Notes: generated by a model from the sequence alone, not told the origin. Shown: positions 1 to 7,814, numbered from the stretch's first letter. The stretch is 8,075 nt of DNA from an uncultured Anaerococcus sp. (GCA_902488555.1 CABTWT010000048.1:1-8075); one strand, 5' to 3'. Program-made: numbers and translations.

Positions 1-380
1 GCTCCAACCATATCTAAAAAATGTGGTGCAAGTAAAATTCCGCCTATTGTAATAATTGATGAGAATAGAATAACCCAAAAGATTAAATTCCCCATAATTT
101 TATCAACTGTTTTTTGGTCACCCTTTCCTATAGCTCTTGATAAAACTGATGCTGAACCTACACCTATGAGTGTAGATACTCCACTATTAAAAAAGGTAAG
201 TGGCATAGCTACACCACAAGCTGTCATTGCAGTTTGTCCTATAATATTTCCTGCAAAAATTCCATCCATTAGTGGATAAAGACCTATTACTATCATTCCT
301 ATTACAGCAGGGACAGATAATTGAAAAAGTAAATCTATAGGTCTTTTTGTTAATAATTGTTCTTTCATATCTTGTTTCAT
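1..380 (-). CDS. MATE-family multidrug/cation antiporter, N-terminal part (runs off left edge)
   Basis: This is a partial gene: about 126 codons are visible and the rest lies left of the window. The product begins MKQDMKEQLLTKRPIDLLFQ and continues into hydrophobic helices. It contains the pattern PAVIGMIVIGLYPLMDGIF, then the LIGVGSASVLSRAIGKGD stretch, both typical of the first helices and loops of MATE (NorM/DinF/MepA-like) proteins. These export drugs, dyes or metabolites across the cytoplasmic membrane, driven by Na+ or H+; full proteins are about 450 residues. The ATG at 378-380 is preceded by AGAGGATGA (385-393) at good spacing; a second ATG at 366-368 has no such site. The gene starts 21 bases after the stop of the ABC half-transporter, so it is probably the last visible gene of the operon. 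The substrate cannot be told from this part. Confidence 0.92.
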   Translation of the reverse strand, partial: MKQDMKEQLLTKRPIDLLFQLSVPAVIGMIVIGLYPLMDGIFAGNIIGQTAMTACGVAMPLTFFNSGVSTLIGVGSASVLSRAIGKGDQKTVDKIMGNLIFWVILFSSIITIGGILLAPHFLDMVG

Positions 381-401
381 AAAATCATCCTCTATTAAAT
401 T

Positions 402-2147
402 TTATTCAATTTTCCAACCAGTAGCTTTTTCTCTTTTCTCAATAAAACTCTTGTATATGTGTGATTTTTCCATAAGCTCTTTATGTTTACCAATACTTTC
501 AATATTTCCTTTATCCATAACAACAATTTGATCAGCATTTTTAATAGTTTCAAGTTTATGTGCAATCACAATTACAGTTTTATCTTTTAACAAATTGTTT
601 AAAGCAGTTATAAGTTGTTGTTCATTTTCTGGATCTACACTTGAAGTTGCTTCGTCAAGAATAACAATTCTGCTTGGTTTTAGCATAGCTCTTGCTATAG
701 ATATTCTCTGACGCTCTCCTCCAGATAAATTTGAACCACCCTCTTGTAAAACTGTGTCATAACCATCTGACAACTTCATAATAAATTCATGACACTGTGC
801 TTGCTTAGCAACATTAATAACTTCCTCATCACTAGCTTCTGGATTTCCGAACTTAATGTTGTTTTTTATAGTGTCATCAAATAAATAGACGTCTTGAAAA
901 ACAAAAGTGAAATTAGATAACAGATTGTCATACCTAAAATCTTTTATGTTATTATCATCAATCAATATTTCTCCAGAATCTACATCCCAAAATCTAGCTA
1001 TCAAATTACAAAGTGTTGTTTTTCCACTTCCAGAACCACCTACAATTGCTGTAGTCTTACCTTTTGGAATATCTAAATTTAAACGGTTAAATAAGTTCTG
1101 TTTGTCATATGAGAAGTCAACGTCCTTTAGATTTATATCTCCTTTTTCAAAGCTTGTTCTTGTGCCTTCTGAAATTGTTGGTAAATTCCTAAGTTTAGCA
1201 ATTGAATCCAAGTTTTGTATAGCTATTCCTCTAACGTTTTGCATACTTCCAGCCATTTCAAAACCAGAAAAAACAATAAAACTAGACACTACAAGCATTA
1301 CAGATTTATAATGATCAATTTCTCCTATGCAAAACCTGTAAATAGCTGAAAATATAATAAGACAAATCCCTAATTTAAATATAATTAGAAATATCAAAGC
1401 AGCAGGTGCTACAGTTTTTTCAACATTTATAAAGCCTCTTCTATTTTTATAAATCTCTCTGTCCAATTCTTTGGTCATTTCACCACTTTTCCCAAACGAC
1501 TTAATGACGCTAATACCTTTGACATACTCTAAAGTAGATGCGTTTAGATTTATTTTTAACGCTTGTAATTTTTTAGTCAACTCATCTGATTTCTTTTGAA
1601 AGATAACATTGCATAACATTCCTAAGAATAAAGTTCCTAAAATTATAGAACCTGTAACTATATCAAACGGAATCATAAATATCGCCATTATTATAGTTTG
1701 AATTACTCCCACAAATAAAGTTTCTATTATATTAACTCCTACGGTTTCAAGTTCACCTATAACTGTGGTTAATCCGCCTGAAATGTTTCCAAGGCGATTA
1801 CTGCTAAAATATCCCATATTCACTTTTTTTAGCTGATCACCTATATATAGCCTATTTTCTGCTCCCATATTGTAAGTTGCGATGTATTTATTTCTATCAG
1901 CCATATAACTAGATAATATTTTCCCTACTACACTTAGTAGAGCTATTGCAAATACGACATAGATGTCTTCTTGTGTAATATTTCTTCCTTCAAATATATT
2001 TTGAAATATTTTAAGTAAAAGCAACATTGTAGCTCCAAGGGATATTCCTTCAAATATACTTTTTAATACTTCAAAGAAAAACATCTTGCTAATTTTGGAA
2101 GATTCTTTTCCAGCGACCCAATATAACTTGTGAATTAATTCTTTCAT
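402..2147 (-). CDS. ABC transporter, fused membrane and ATPase domains, YbtQ/IrtB-like subunit
   Basis: The 581-residue product has an exporter-fold membrane domain (about residues 15-310, roughly six helices) followed by a nucleotide-binding domain (about 335-575). The ATPase motifs are complete: Walker A GGSGSGKTT (370-378), Q-loop Q418 in VFQDVYLF, signature LSGGERQR (474-481), Walker B IVILDEATSSVD (494-505) with catalytic E499, and switch H530. The length and layout suit a half-transporter that needs a partner. The partner is surely the gene just before it, whose TAA directly abuts this ATG with no spacer. The ribosome site AGGGG lies inside the end of that gene. By family resemblance the pair is like YbtP/YbtQ and IrtA/IrtB, which import iron-siderophore complexes through an exporter fold. 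Export of a peptide or drug is the main alternative. The family call is secure; the substrate is inferred. Confidence 0.95.
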   Translation of the reverse strand: MKELIHKLYWVAGKESSKISKMFFFEVLKSIFEGISLGATMLLLLKIFQNIFEGRNITQEDIYVVFAIALLSVVGKILSSYMADRNKYIATYNMGAENRLYIGDQLKKVNMGYFSSNRLGNISGGLTTVIGELETVGVNIIETLFVGVIQTIIMAIFMIPFDIVTGSIILGTLFLGMLCNVIFQKKSDELTKKLQALKINLNASTLEYVKGISVIKSFGKSGEMTKELDREIYKNRRGFINVEKTVAPAALIFLIIFKLGICLIIFSAIYRFCIGEIDHYKSVMLVVSSFIVFSGFEMAGSMQNVRGIAIQNLDSIAKLRNLPTISEGTRTSFEKGDINLKDVDFSYDKQNLFNRLNLDIPKGKTTAIVGGSGSGKTTLCNLIARFWDVDSGEILIDDNNIKDFRYDNLLSNFTFVFQDVYLFDDTIKNNIKFGNPEASDEEVINVAKQAQCHEFIMKLSDGYDTVLQEGGSNLSGGERQRISIARAMLKPSRIVILDEATSSVDPENEQQLITALNNLLKDKTVIVIAHKLETIKNADQIVVMDKGNIESIGKHKELMEKSHIYKSFIEKREKATGWKIE

Positions 2148-3860
2148 TTACTCACCCCTATCGTTTGATAAACTTATGTGTGATTTCCACATTTTTGCAT
2201 ATGTTTCACTTTTTCCAAGAAGTTCTTTATGAGTTCCTTCTGCTTCAATTTCCCCATTGTTTAATACTATGATCTTATCGGCTCCTATTATTGTAGAAAG
2301 CCTATGAGCAATCATAATAACCGTTTTATTTTCAACTAATGCATCTATAGATTTTTGAATTTCAGCTTCATTATCTGGATCAGAATATGCTGTAGCTTCG
2401 TCTAATAAAACTATTGGGCTATCTTTAAGCAAAGCTCTTGCTATTGTAAGTCTTTGTCTCTCTCCTCCAGACAAGTTGCTCCCAGATTCTCCAATTATGG
2501 TTTCATATCCATTAGGAAGACTCATAATAAAGTCATGACAAGAAGCTTTTTTACAAGCGTCTTTTATTTCTTCAATACTAGCATTTTGATTTGCCATTCT
2601 CATATTATCTATAATACTTTTTCTAAATAGATAATTTTCTTGTGATACATAGGTTACAAGTTCCATGTTCTTTTCAAGAGAAACATCTTTAAGATTTACA
2701 TTTCCTACGGATATTTTCCCTTTATTAATGTTCCAATATCCCGCAATTAGCTTAGCAATAGTGGATTTTCCACCGCCAGAATAACCAACAATAGCTGTAA
2801 GTTTATTTTCTTTTGCACTAAAGGATAAGTTATCAAAAACTTTTTTCTTATCATTATAGGCAAAACATACATTTTCAAAATTAATATCGTATGATCTTAT
2901 TTTTTCCTCTCCATTACCTCGTTCTAACTCTGGTAACTCCATAACATTTTTTATTTCATCTATTACAACTCTTACATTCGCCATAGTATCCATATGACTC
3001 ATAGCTTTAATCAAAGGTTTGTAGCAGGCATAAGATAATAAAACACACATTATTAGATTGCCTACTTCAATACTTCCATTCATATACAAGTATAAAGAAG
3101 TTGGTAAAACAAATAATAAAGTTGATGGTAAAACTTCCATTGCTGCTGTCATATAGAAACAAACACTTAAATACCAATTTAGCATACTGTCTCTATTACT
3201 ATTTACAGCATCTACAAATTTTCCATATGATGATGCAGATTTATTGAATGCCTTTATAACTTGAATACCTCTAATATATTCAACAGCTGTTGTATTCATG
3301 TTTTTTGCGGCTTCTTGATAATTTCGTGATTTTTCTTCATATCCACCCATCATTAGAATTGAAAATAACACCCCTAGTGGTAATGTAATAAGATTTGCAA
3401 TTCCAATCCTCCAATCCATTATAAAAATAATAACTACTAAAGCGATTGGAATGATAAGATTAGCTATTACTTCAGGAATAACATGAGCTATCGGTTGCTC
3501 AATTTTATTCAAAGTTTCTACCATAAACTGAGTCCATTCTCCACTAGATCGTTTTTCAATCTCTCCCATTGATAATCTATTAATTTTTCTTACAAGTTTC
3601 TTCCTCTCATCCTCTATTATGCGAAATGCTAAATTGTGAGAAATTAAAGTTGAAATCTCATGAAAAATAACACTTCCTATTAACCCACCTAAAATAAGCA
3701 AAATTGGTCTTATATAGAATTCTAAATCTGTATTACTAATTGCTATATTTTGAGTAATCTTAGCTAAAGCAAAATATGGTACAACACTACAAAAAACACC
3801 AATTACTGCAATAATAACTGATGATAAAATTTGTCCTATATGCTTTTTTAAAACTTCCAT
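2148..3860 (-). CDS. ABC transporter, fused membrane and ATPase domains, YbtP/IrtA-like subunit
   Basis: The 570-residue product has a membrane domain (about 1-300, six predicted helices) and a nucleotide-binding domain (about 325-560). Motifs seen: Walker A GYSGGGKST (359-367), Q407 in VSQENYLF, signature LSGGERQR (463-470), Walker B IVLLDEATAYSD (483-494) with E488, and H519 in IAHR. The D-loop reads AYSDPDNE instead of the usual SSVDPENE seen in its partner. As I recall, YbtP/IrtA-type subunits carry a similar ATAFADPENE, which supports a YbtP/IrtA-like role. Unlike mycobacterial IrtA it has no N-terminal siderophore-interacting flavin domain, so any release of metal by reduction would need another protein. 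The start is preceded by AGGAGGTG (3865-3872). The gene begins 15 bases after the ECF ATPase stop and touches the next ABC gene. The likely job is one half of a heterodimeric metallophore importer; efflux cannot be excluded. Confidence 0.95.
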   Translation of the reverse strand: MEVLKKHIGQILSSVIIAVIGVFCSVVPYFALAKITQNIAISNTDLEFYIRPILLILGGLIGSVIFHEISTLISHNLAFRIIEDERKKLVRKINRLSMGEIEKRSSGEWTQFMVETLNKIEQPIAHVIPEVIANLIIPIALVVIIFIMDWRIGIANLITLPLGVLFSILMMGGYEEKSRNYQEAAKNMNTTAVEYIRGIQVIKAFNKSASSYGKFVDAVNSNRDSMLNWYLSVCFYMTAAMEVLPSTLLFVLPTSLYLYMNGSIEVGNLIMCVLLSYACYKPLIKAMSHMDTMANVRVVIDEIKNVMELPELERGNGEEKIRSYDINFENVCFAYNDKKKVFDNLSFSAKENKLTAIVGYSGGGKSTIAKLIAGYWNINKGKISVGNVNLKDVSLEKNMELVTYVSQENYLFRKSIIDNMRMANQNASIEEIKDACKKASCHDFIMSLPNGYETIIGESGSNLSGGERQRLTIARALLKDSPIVLLDEATAYSDPDNEAEIQKSIDALVENKTVIMIAHRLSTIIGADKIIVLNNGEIEAEGTHKELLGKSETYAKMWKSHISLSNDRGE

Positions 3861-3875
3861 TACGCACCTCCTAAA

Positions 3876-5384
3876 TTATTTAGCCTCCATAGCTCTTAAC
3901 AGCTGTCCTATATTATCAATATAAAAATCTTCTGTTATTATCCCATTCTCTAGTTTTACAAGTCTATCACACGTCTTTGCTATAAATTCAATATCATGAG
4001 AAATTATCAAAAATTTTGTTCCTTTTTTTTGTTCCTCTTTGATTAATCTCCCCACCTTATCCATACTCCTGAAATCAAGCCCTGATGTCGGCTCATCCAA
4101 TATAATAAAAGGTGTTTCTCTCAACATAGCTACGCATAGAACCAATCTCTGTTTTTGACCACCTGATAAAGTTGCTGGATGCTTATCTCTTATATCAAAT
4201 AATCCAACTTTTTTTAAAAGTTCCTCTGCTTTCGTGATATAATCTTCTCTATTTTTTAACCCAGTTAATAATTCATCCATCAAATCTTCCCCAAATAATT
4301 GAGAGTCTAAATCTTGAGGAATATACCACACTTTGCTTAACCTCATCTTTTTATTAGCTTTGAGTCCATTTATCTTTATTTCTCCATCAGTCTGATTTTG
4401 AATCCCAGAATAAATTTTACCGAGTGTACTTTTACCTGTTCCATTTATTCCTACTAAAGCAATAGTCTCATTGCTATCAAATTTAAGTGACACATCTTTT
4501 AGTACGAAATTATTTTTATATTTTTTACTAATATTTTTCACCTCAAAATCAAAAGAATTGTCACTACTAATTTCTTTTTCTTTAACTTTGTGGTCATCTA
4601 CAACAATATCATTAAGATTTATTGAGCGTAAGCCCAATGCATTTAAGTCTTTTGAACTGATTTTTTCAAATTCTTCTGCTTTATAACTATTTATTAAAGA
4701 TCCATTTTGTATCAATAAATACCTATCAGCTATTCCTTTTAAATAAAATAACCTATGCTCAACAATTACTATAGTTTTTCCTTCTTTTTTTAAGTCCATT
4801 ACAAGTTTTGAAAATTTATATATTGATTGTAAATCAAGATTTGCAGATGGTTCATCAAATACATAAATAGATGGTTCAATGGCTCTTGCTGAACAAATTG
4901 CTACTTTTTGCCTAATTCCATAGGATAAATTGTATATCCTATTATTTAGCAATTTATCAATATTCATTTTCTCAGTTGATTCATTTACTCTTCTTATTAT
5001 TTCATCACGCTTATAGCCCAAATTTTCCGGTCCAAATGCAATTTCTCCATTAACTTCATTGGCAAAAAATTGGCTTCTAGGATCTTGAAATACATTACCA
5101 ACTAACTTTGCTATTTCCCAGGATTTTAAATTTCTGATAGATTTGCCATCAATAAATACTTCTCCATCTAAATTTCCTTCGTAAAAATTTGGAATTAATC
5201 CATTTATAGCCCTTGTCAAAGTAGACTTGCCACATCCCGACTCCCCTATAATTACACAACATTCACCATCTTTAATGTCTAAATTTATATCTTTCAACTG
5301 TTCATCTTTATTGCTATTATATGAAAAAGATAATTTCCTAATTTCCAGTTTATTATTCAATGATGCACCTCTCATATAAGACAT
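3876..5384 (-). CDS. Energy-coupling factor transporter ATPase, fused double domain (EcfA1-EcfA2 type)
   Basis: The 502-residue product has two ABC ATPase domains in one chain (about 10-240 and 278-490), which power an ECF importer from the cytoplasmic face. First half: Walker A GESGCGKST (47-55), Q100 in VFQDPRSQFF, a degenerate signature LSYGIRQK (153-160), Walker B YVFDEPSANLD (174-184), H210. Second half: Walker A GINGTGKST (312-320), Q357 in IPQDLDSQLF, canonical LSGGQKQR (406-413), Walker B IILDEPTSGLD (427-437), H463. The QDP-SQ and QD-DSQLF Q-loops are typical of ECF ATPases. Coordinates give the longest ATG frame, but no ribosome site precedes that ATG or the ATG at 5373-5375, which makes an ATGA overlap with the upstream stop. 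A TTG at 5358-5360 sits 5 bases after GAGAGGTG (5366-5373) and may be the true start, losing 8 residues. Lies between the T component and the ABC pair. Confidence 0.94.
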   Translation of the reverse strand: MSYMRGASLNNKLEIRKLSFSYNSNKDEQLKDINLDIKDGECCVIIGESGCGKSTLTRAINGLIPNFYEGNLDGEVFIDGKSIRNLKSWEIAKLVGNVFQDPRSQFFANEVNGEIAFGPENLGYKRDEIIRRVNESTEKMNIDKLLNNRIYNLSYGIRQKVAICSARAIEPSIYVFDEPSANLDLQSIYKFSKLVMDLKKEGKTIVIVEHRLFYLKGIADRYLLIQNGSLINSYKAEEFEKISSKDLNALGLRSINLNDIVVDDHKVKEKEISSDNSFDFEVKNISKKYKNNFVLKDVSLKFDSNETIALVGINGTGKSTLGKIYSGIQNQTDGEIKINGLKANKKMRLSKVWYIPQDLDSQLFGEDLMDELLTGLKNREDYITKAEELLKKVGLFDIRDKHPATLSGGQKQRLVLCVAMLRETPFIILDEPTSGLDFRSMDKVGRLIKEEQKKGTKFLIISHDIEFIAKTCDRLVKLENGIITEDFYIDNIGQLLRAMEAK

Positions 5385-6046
5385 AATATAAATAAAACAA
5401 AGCTTGCAATTATTATAATTATGTCTAATTTACACAACTTGTTACTATAATATGAATCCCTTTTTATTGGGTTTTCAATTCCTCTAACAATCGCTGCTGC
5501 TGATAATTCATCTCCTACTTTTATAGAACGAAAAATTAAAGGAACTATAGCATATTCAAGAGTCCTCAAAGGATTTGATAAAATATGAAAAAAGTTACCT
5601 GTAAATCCCCTTACTTTCATAGCTTCTTTTATTGTTCTAAATTCCCCAGCAATTGTTGGTACAAATCGAATAATTACCGTTAATATAAGTACAAAATTTC
5701 GTGGCAACATTAATTTGTGAAATATTGAAATTAATTTTCCTGATGGTATCTTAAAAGTTAAAAATCCTGCCATGATTGGAACTATGAATTTATACAACAT
5801 TCCCAAAAGCATTGGTGAAATTATAACTACACCACTAGGTATCATTTTTAATAACCAAAATGTAGTAAAACTATATATCATAAAATAAATTATGCTCTGT
5901 TTGATAAAACCAAAATATGCTAAAAGCATACAAAGCCATCCTACAAACAGAGCATGCATATAGTAACTTTTTGTAAATATTGACACCATACAGGAAATAA
6001 TAGTTAAAAAAAGACAAGTTATTCCACTTATTTTTTCTATTTTCAT
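5372..6046 (-). CDS. ECF transporter transmembrane component (EcfT, CbiQ-like)
   Basis: This 224-residue, very hydrophobic protein is the membrane scaffold that links the ATPases to the substrate-binding S component. Several membrane segments are visible (about 8-25, 32-48, 50-66, 72-97, and a C-terminal one at 207-224). The cytoplasmic part carries the two short arginine motifs that couple EcfT to the ATPases, here EAMKVRGF (141-148) and AAAIVRGIE (183-191), with arginines 146 and 188. Both are of the expected A/V-R-G form. It sits between the S component (17 bases upstream) and the ECF ATPase (overlapping its longest frame by 13 bases), so the three make a dedicated ECF module. The ATG at 6044-6046 has a GGAGA about 10 bases upstream, a slightly long spacing. 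An overlapping frame from 6053 reads an unrelated peptide and is not a gene. Confidence 0.93.
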   Translation of the reverse strand: MKIEKISGITCLFLTIISCMVSIFTKSYYMHALFVGWLCMLLAYFGFIKQSIIYFMIYSFTTFWLLKMIPSGVVIISPMLLGMLYKFIVPIMAGFLTFKIPSGKLISIFHKLMLPRNFVLILTVIIRFVPTIAGEFRTIKEAMKVRGFTGNFFHILSNPLRTLEYAIVPLIFRSIKVGDELSAAAIVRGIENPIKRDSYYSNKLCKLDIIIIIASFVLFILCLI

Positions 6047-6063
6047 TTCCCATATATCTCCAT

Positions 6064-6666
6064 TTACTCTAAAATACCCGCCTTTTTAAAGTGCTTTTTA
6101 AGAATTTTTTGTGCAAACAAAACACCTAAAGCAGATAATATAACGGTTATTGTTACACCTAATAATAGTAGTTTTGGTGAAGATACCAAATTATATTGCA
6201 ATGTTAATGTCTTATCTGCAAACCCACTCTCTAAAGCTTGCTTTTGATAAGATTCCCAAGCTATCCAACATGGAACTCCTATTCCCATGAACATACCAGC
6301 ACCATAAACACTCCAGCCAATCATATTTCTTATTGGATTTATATAAGTGTCTTTGCCTATCATTACTATTTCACACAAAATAGCAAGTCCAATAAAATAT
6401 GGAAGCATAAACACATAACCCATAGCTGCTGTGATAAGACCATAAATTAATATCCATATAAATAATAGCCCGTGTTTATTAAGTCTGTTAGCTGCTACTA
6501 AGTAGAAAATAGCTCCTATAAACATTTCAATTCCAGCAGTACCATAAATATATACAACCGGAACAGCAACCATACTCATTCCAATAACAATAGATATTGC
6601 ATAAAATAAAGCAATCATAATAGCTACTGTTACTACATCTTTTGTAGTCATTTTTTTATTGTTCAT
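6064..6666 (-). CDS. ECF transporter substrate-binding membrane component (S component), MptD / Trep_Strep family
   Basis: This 200-residue integral membrane protein starts MNNKKMTTKDVVTVAIMIAL. Helix 1 holds an AxxxA pattern (A15, A19 in VAIMIALF), the motif by which S components dock on EcfT. About five to six membrane segments follow (roughly 11-32, 33-58, 66-84, 87-104, 115-136, 165-188), then a basic tail. The overall sequence and the company of EcfT and a fused EcfA match the family I know as MptD or Trep_Strep putative ECF S components; their substrate is, to my knowledge, not established. S components bind the ligand on the outer face, so this protein should set the specificity of the module. 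The ATG is preceded by GGAGGTG (6671-6677). It is the first gene of the operon after a terminator, so its upstream region should control everything to its left. Confidence 0.92.
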   Translation of the reverse strand: MNNKKMTTKDVVTVAIMIALFYAISIVIGMSMVAVPVVYIYGTAGIEMFIGAIFYLVAANRLNKHGLLFIWILIYGLITAAMGYVFMLPYFIGLAILCEIVMIGKDTYINPIRNMIGWSVYGAGMFMGIGVPCWIAWESYQKQALESGFADKTLTLQYNLVSSPKLLLLGVTITVILSALGVLFAQKILKKHFKKAGILE

Positions 6667-6722
6667 AAAACACCTCCGTTAATTAATAAAATGTACATAG
6701 AATGTGTATAGAGAATATTTAC
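6667..6722 (-). promoter_or_regulatory. Control region of the transport operon, with tandem 11-bp direct repeats at 6691-6712
   Basis: Between the terminator and the S-component ATG lie 56 bases. On the plus strand 6691-6701 reads ATGTACATAGA and 6702-6712 reads ATGTGTATAGA, matching at 9 of 11 positions. The spacing of 11 bp is about one helical turn, as expected for an AraC-type protein reading two adjacent sites on one DNA face. A weak minus-strand promoter can be proposed: TTGTAA (6719-6724) and TATGTA (6694-6699) with a long 19-bp gap. Another -10-like TATTAA lies at 6683-6688, but it would start the RNA inside the ribosome site. The poor core promoter fits one that needs an activator. 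The regulator assignment is inference. Confidence 0.55.
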
Positions 6723-6769
6723 AAAAAAATATCCATCTCAACTTTATTATAAAGTAAGATGGATATTTT
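6723..6769 (-). terminator. Strong intrinsic terminator after the araC-type gene
   Basis: Arms 6726-6738 and 6757-6769 are perfect 13-bp complements (plus strand AAAATATCCATCT and AGATGGATATTTT). A further 6-bp stem lies inside (6741-6746 with 6750-6755, loop TTA), separated by a small internal loop. Read on the minus strand, the stem runs into seven U residues (6723-6729). It lies 38 bases after the regulator stop and before the transport operon, so it should largely separate the regulator's transcript from the operon. Plus-strand reading has a weaker T-rich tail. Confidence 0.88.
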
Positions 6770-6806
6770 CTTTATAACCTGACAGCTCTTTATTTGCTCT
6801 AAAAGG

Positions 6807-7778
6807 TCAGATGGATTTTTTTCTATATTCTTGAGGAGTTTGCCCAAAATGTTTTTTGAATGACTCAGAAAATTTACTAGGATTCAAATATCCTGACAAA
6901 TCAGAAATCTCTCCTATTGACATTAAGGGTTTATGAATTAATAATTTAGCAGCGGCTTCTAAACAATTTTCCCTAATAAAATTACCTATTGAGCTTCCAG
7001 TTATGTATATGAAACATCTCTTCAAACTGGATTCTGAAATAGCATATTTTTTTGATAAATCAGAAATAGAATATCTTTCAAAAGGATTATTTAGAATCGT
7101 CTTATATGATTCTACAGTTGCTTTATATACTGGTTCTGAAAAAGATGTTAACTTAAAAGTATCTGAACTTTCAACTAAATTTAAAAATAATAACAACTCT
7201 ATTGTTTTTATAATTGAATAAGAAAGTCTTATTCTAGAATCTACTCTATAAAGTTCACTAATAACATGGTCTATCTCATGACGTGAATGAATAATTAAAG
7301 CTGCACCATTTTTACATAAACGATCTTTTATTTCTAACAAATCAATTTTTGCGTACGGAAAGTATTTATCAATAGAATTTTGTGCCTTTTCAATATCAAT
7401 AAATATTGAAAGTCCCACATATTTTTTTGTTGGTATGCATGAATCTTCAAAAGGAACTTTACCTATTTCGATTACACTTAGATCACCTTTACCTATCAGA
7501 GCACGTTCATTATTTTCAAGTTTAAACTCATAACATCCCTCTAAGCAATGATCTATTTCTAAAACCCCGCTTTTAGGATTTATTTTTTGATATGCTGTCT
7601 CCATATTTAGATTATTATAAGATAATTGAACACCTTCAAATAAATTGTAGCAACGCATTTCGCCACAGCCAGTAGAATTTTCAATTGTATAAATTTTACA
7701 TTCATCAGTAACCTTTTTTTCAGAAAAAATATATCCTTCAAGTACATTTTCTATAATATCTTCATGATTTAATTCCAA
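6807..7778 (-). CDS. AraC-family transcriptional regulator, PchR/YbtA-like
   Basis: The 323-residue product ends in an AraC/XylS DNA-binding domain (about 222-320). The first helix-turn-helix is near 237-257 (SISDLSKKYAISESSLKRCF). The second is near 286-307, followed by the family's typical HFGQTPQEYRKKS end. The N-terminal half (about 1-210) is a sensor domain with the VLEIDHCLEGCYEF pattern (72-85), like regulators of the PchR/YbtA group that sense siderophores. It has several cysteines (27, 38, 43, 79, 82, 114, 155), which could bind a metal or be redox-sensitive; this is inference. The start is TTG at 7776-7778, chosen because AGGAGGT (7785-7791) lies six bases upstream and the next in-frame methionine is at residue 41. 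The gene is just upstream of the transport operon and is its likely activator, through the repeats at 6691-6712. Confidence 0.95.
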   Translation of the reverse strand: MELNHEDIIENVLEGYIFSEKKVTDECKIYTIENSTGCGEMRCYNLFEGVQLSYNNLNMETAYQKINPKSGVLEIDHCLEGCYEFKLENNERALIGKGDLSVIEIGKVPFEDSCIPTKKYVGLSIFIDIEKAQNSIDKYFPYAKIDLLEIKDRLCKNGAALIIHSRHEIDHVISELYRVDSRIRLSYSIIKTIELLLFLNLVESSDTFKLTSFSEPVYKATVESYKTILNNPFERYSISDLSKKYAISESSLKRCFIYITGSSIGNFIRENCLEAAAKLLIHKPLMSIGEISDLSGYLNPSKFSESFKKHFGQTPQEYRKKSI

Positions 7779-7784
7779 AACTCT

Positions 7785-7791
7785 ACCTCCT
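7785..7791 (-). promoter_or_regulatory. Ribosome binding site that fixes the TTG start of the regulator
   Basis: Minus strand reads AGGAGGT, six bases before the TTG codon at 7776-7778. No ATG or GTG near it is in frame, so this site decides the start. Confidence 0.85.
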
Positions 7792-7814
7792 AATGCATCA
7801 TAATAATTAATTAA

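Noticed and set aside
907..1311. Plus-strand open frame of 134 codons
   Set aside because: It lies opposite the ATPase and linker part of the second ABC gene, with no ribosome site or recognisable protein; it is a shadow of that gene.
402..3860. The ABC pair as an antibiotic or bacteriocin exporter
   Set aside because: Not excluded, but the ECF importer and PchR/YbtA-like regulator in the same locus, and the unusual D-loop, fit siderophore-type uptake better.
7003..7221. Plus-strand open frame of 72 codons inside the regulator gene
   Set aside because: It is antisense to a well-supported AraC-family gene and resembles no known protein.
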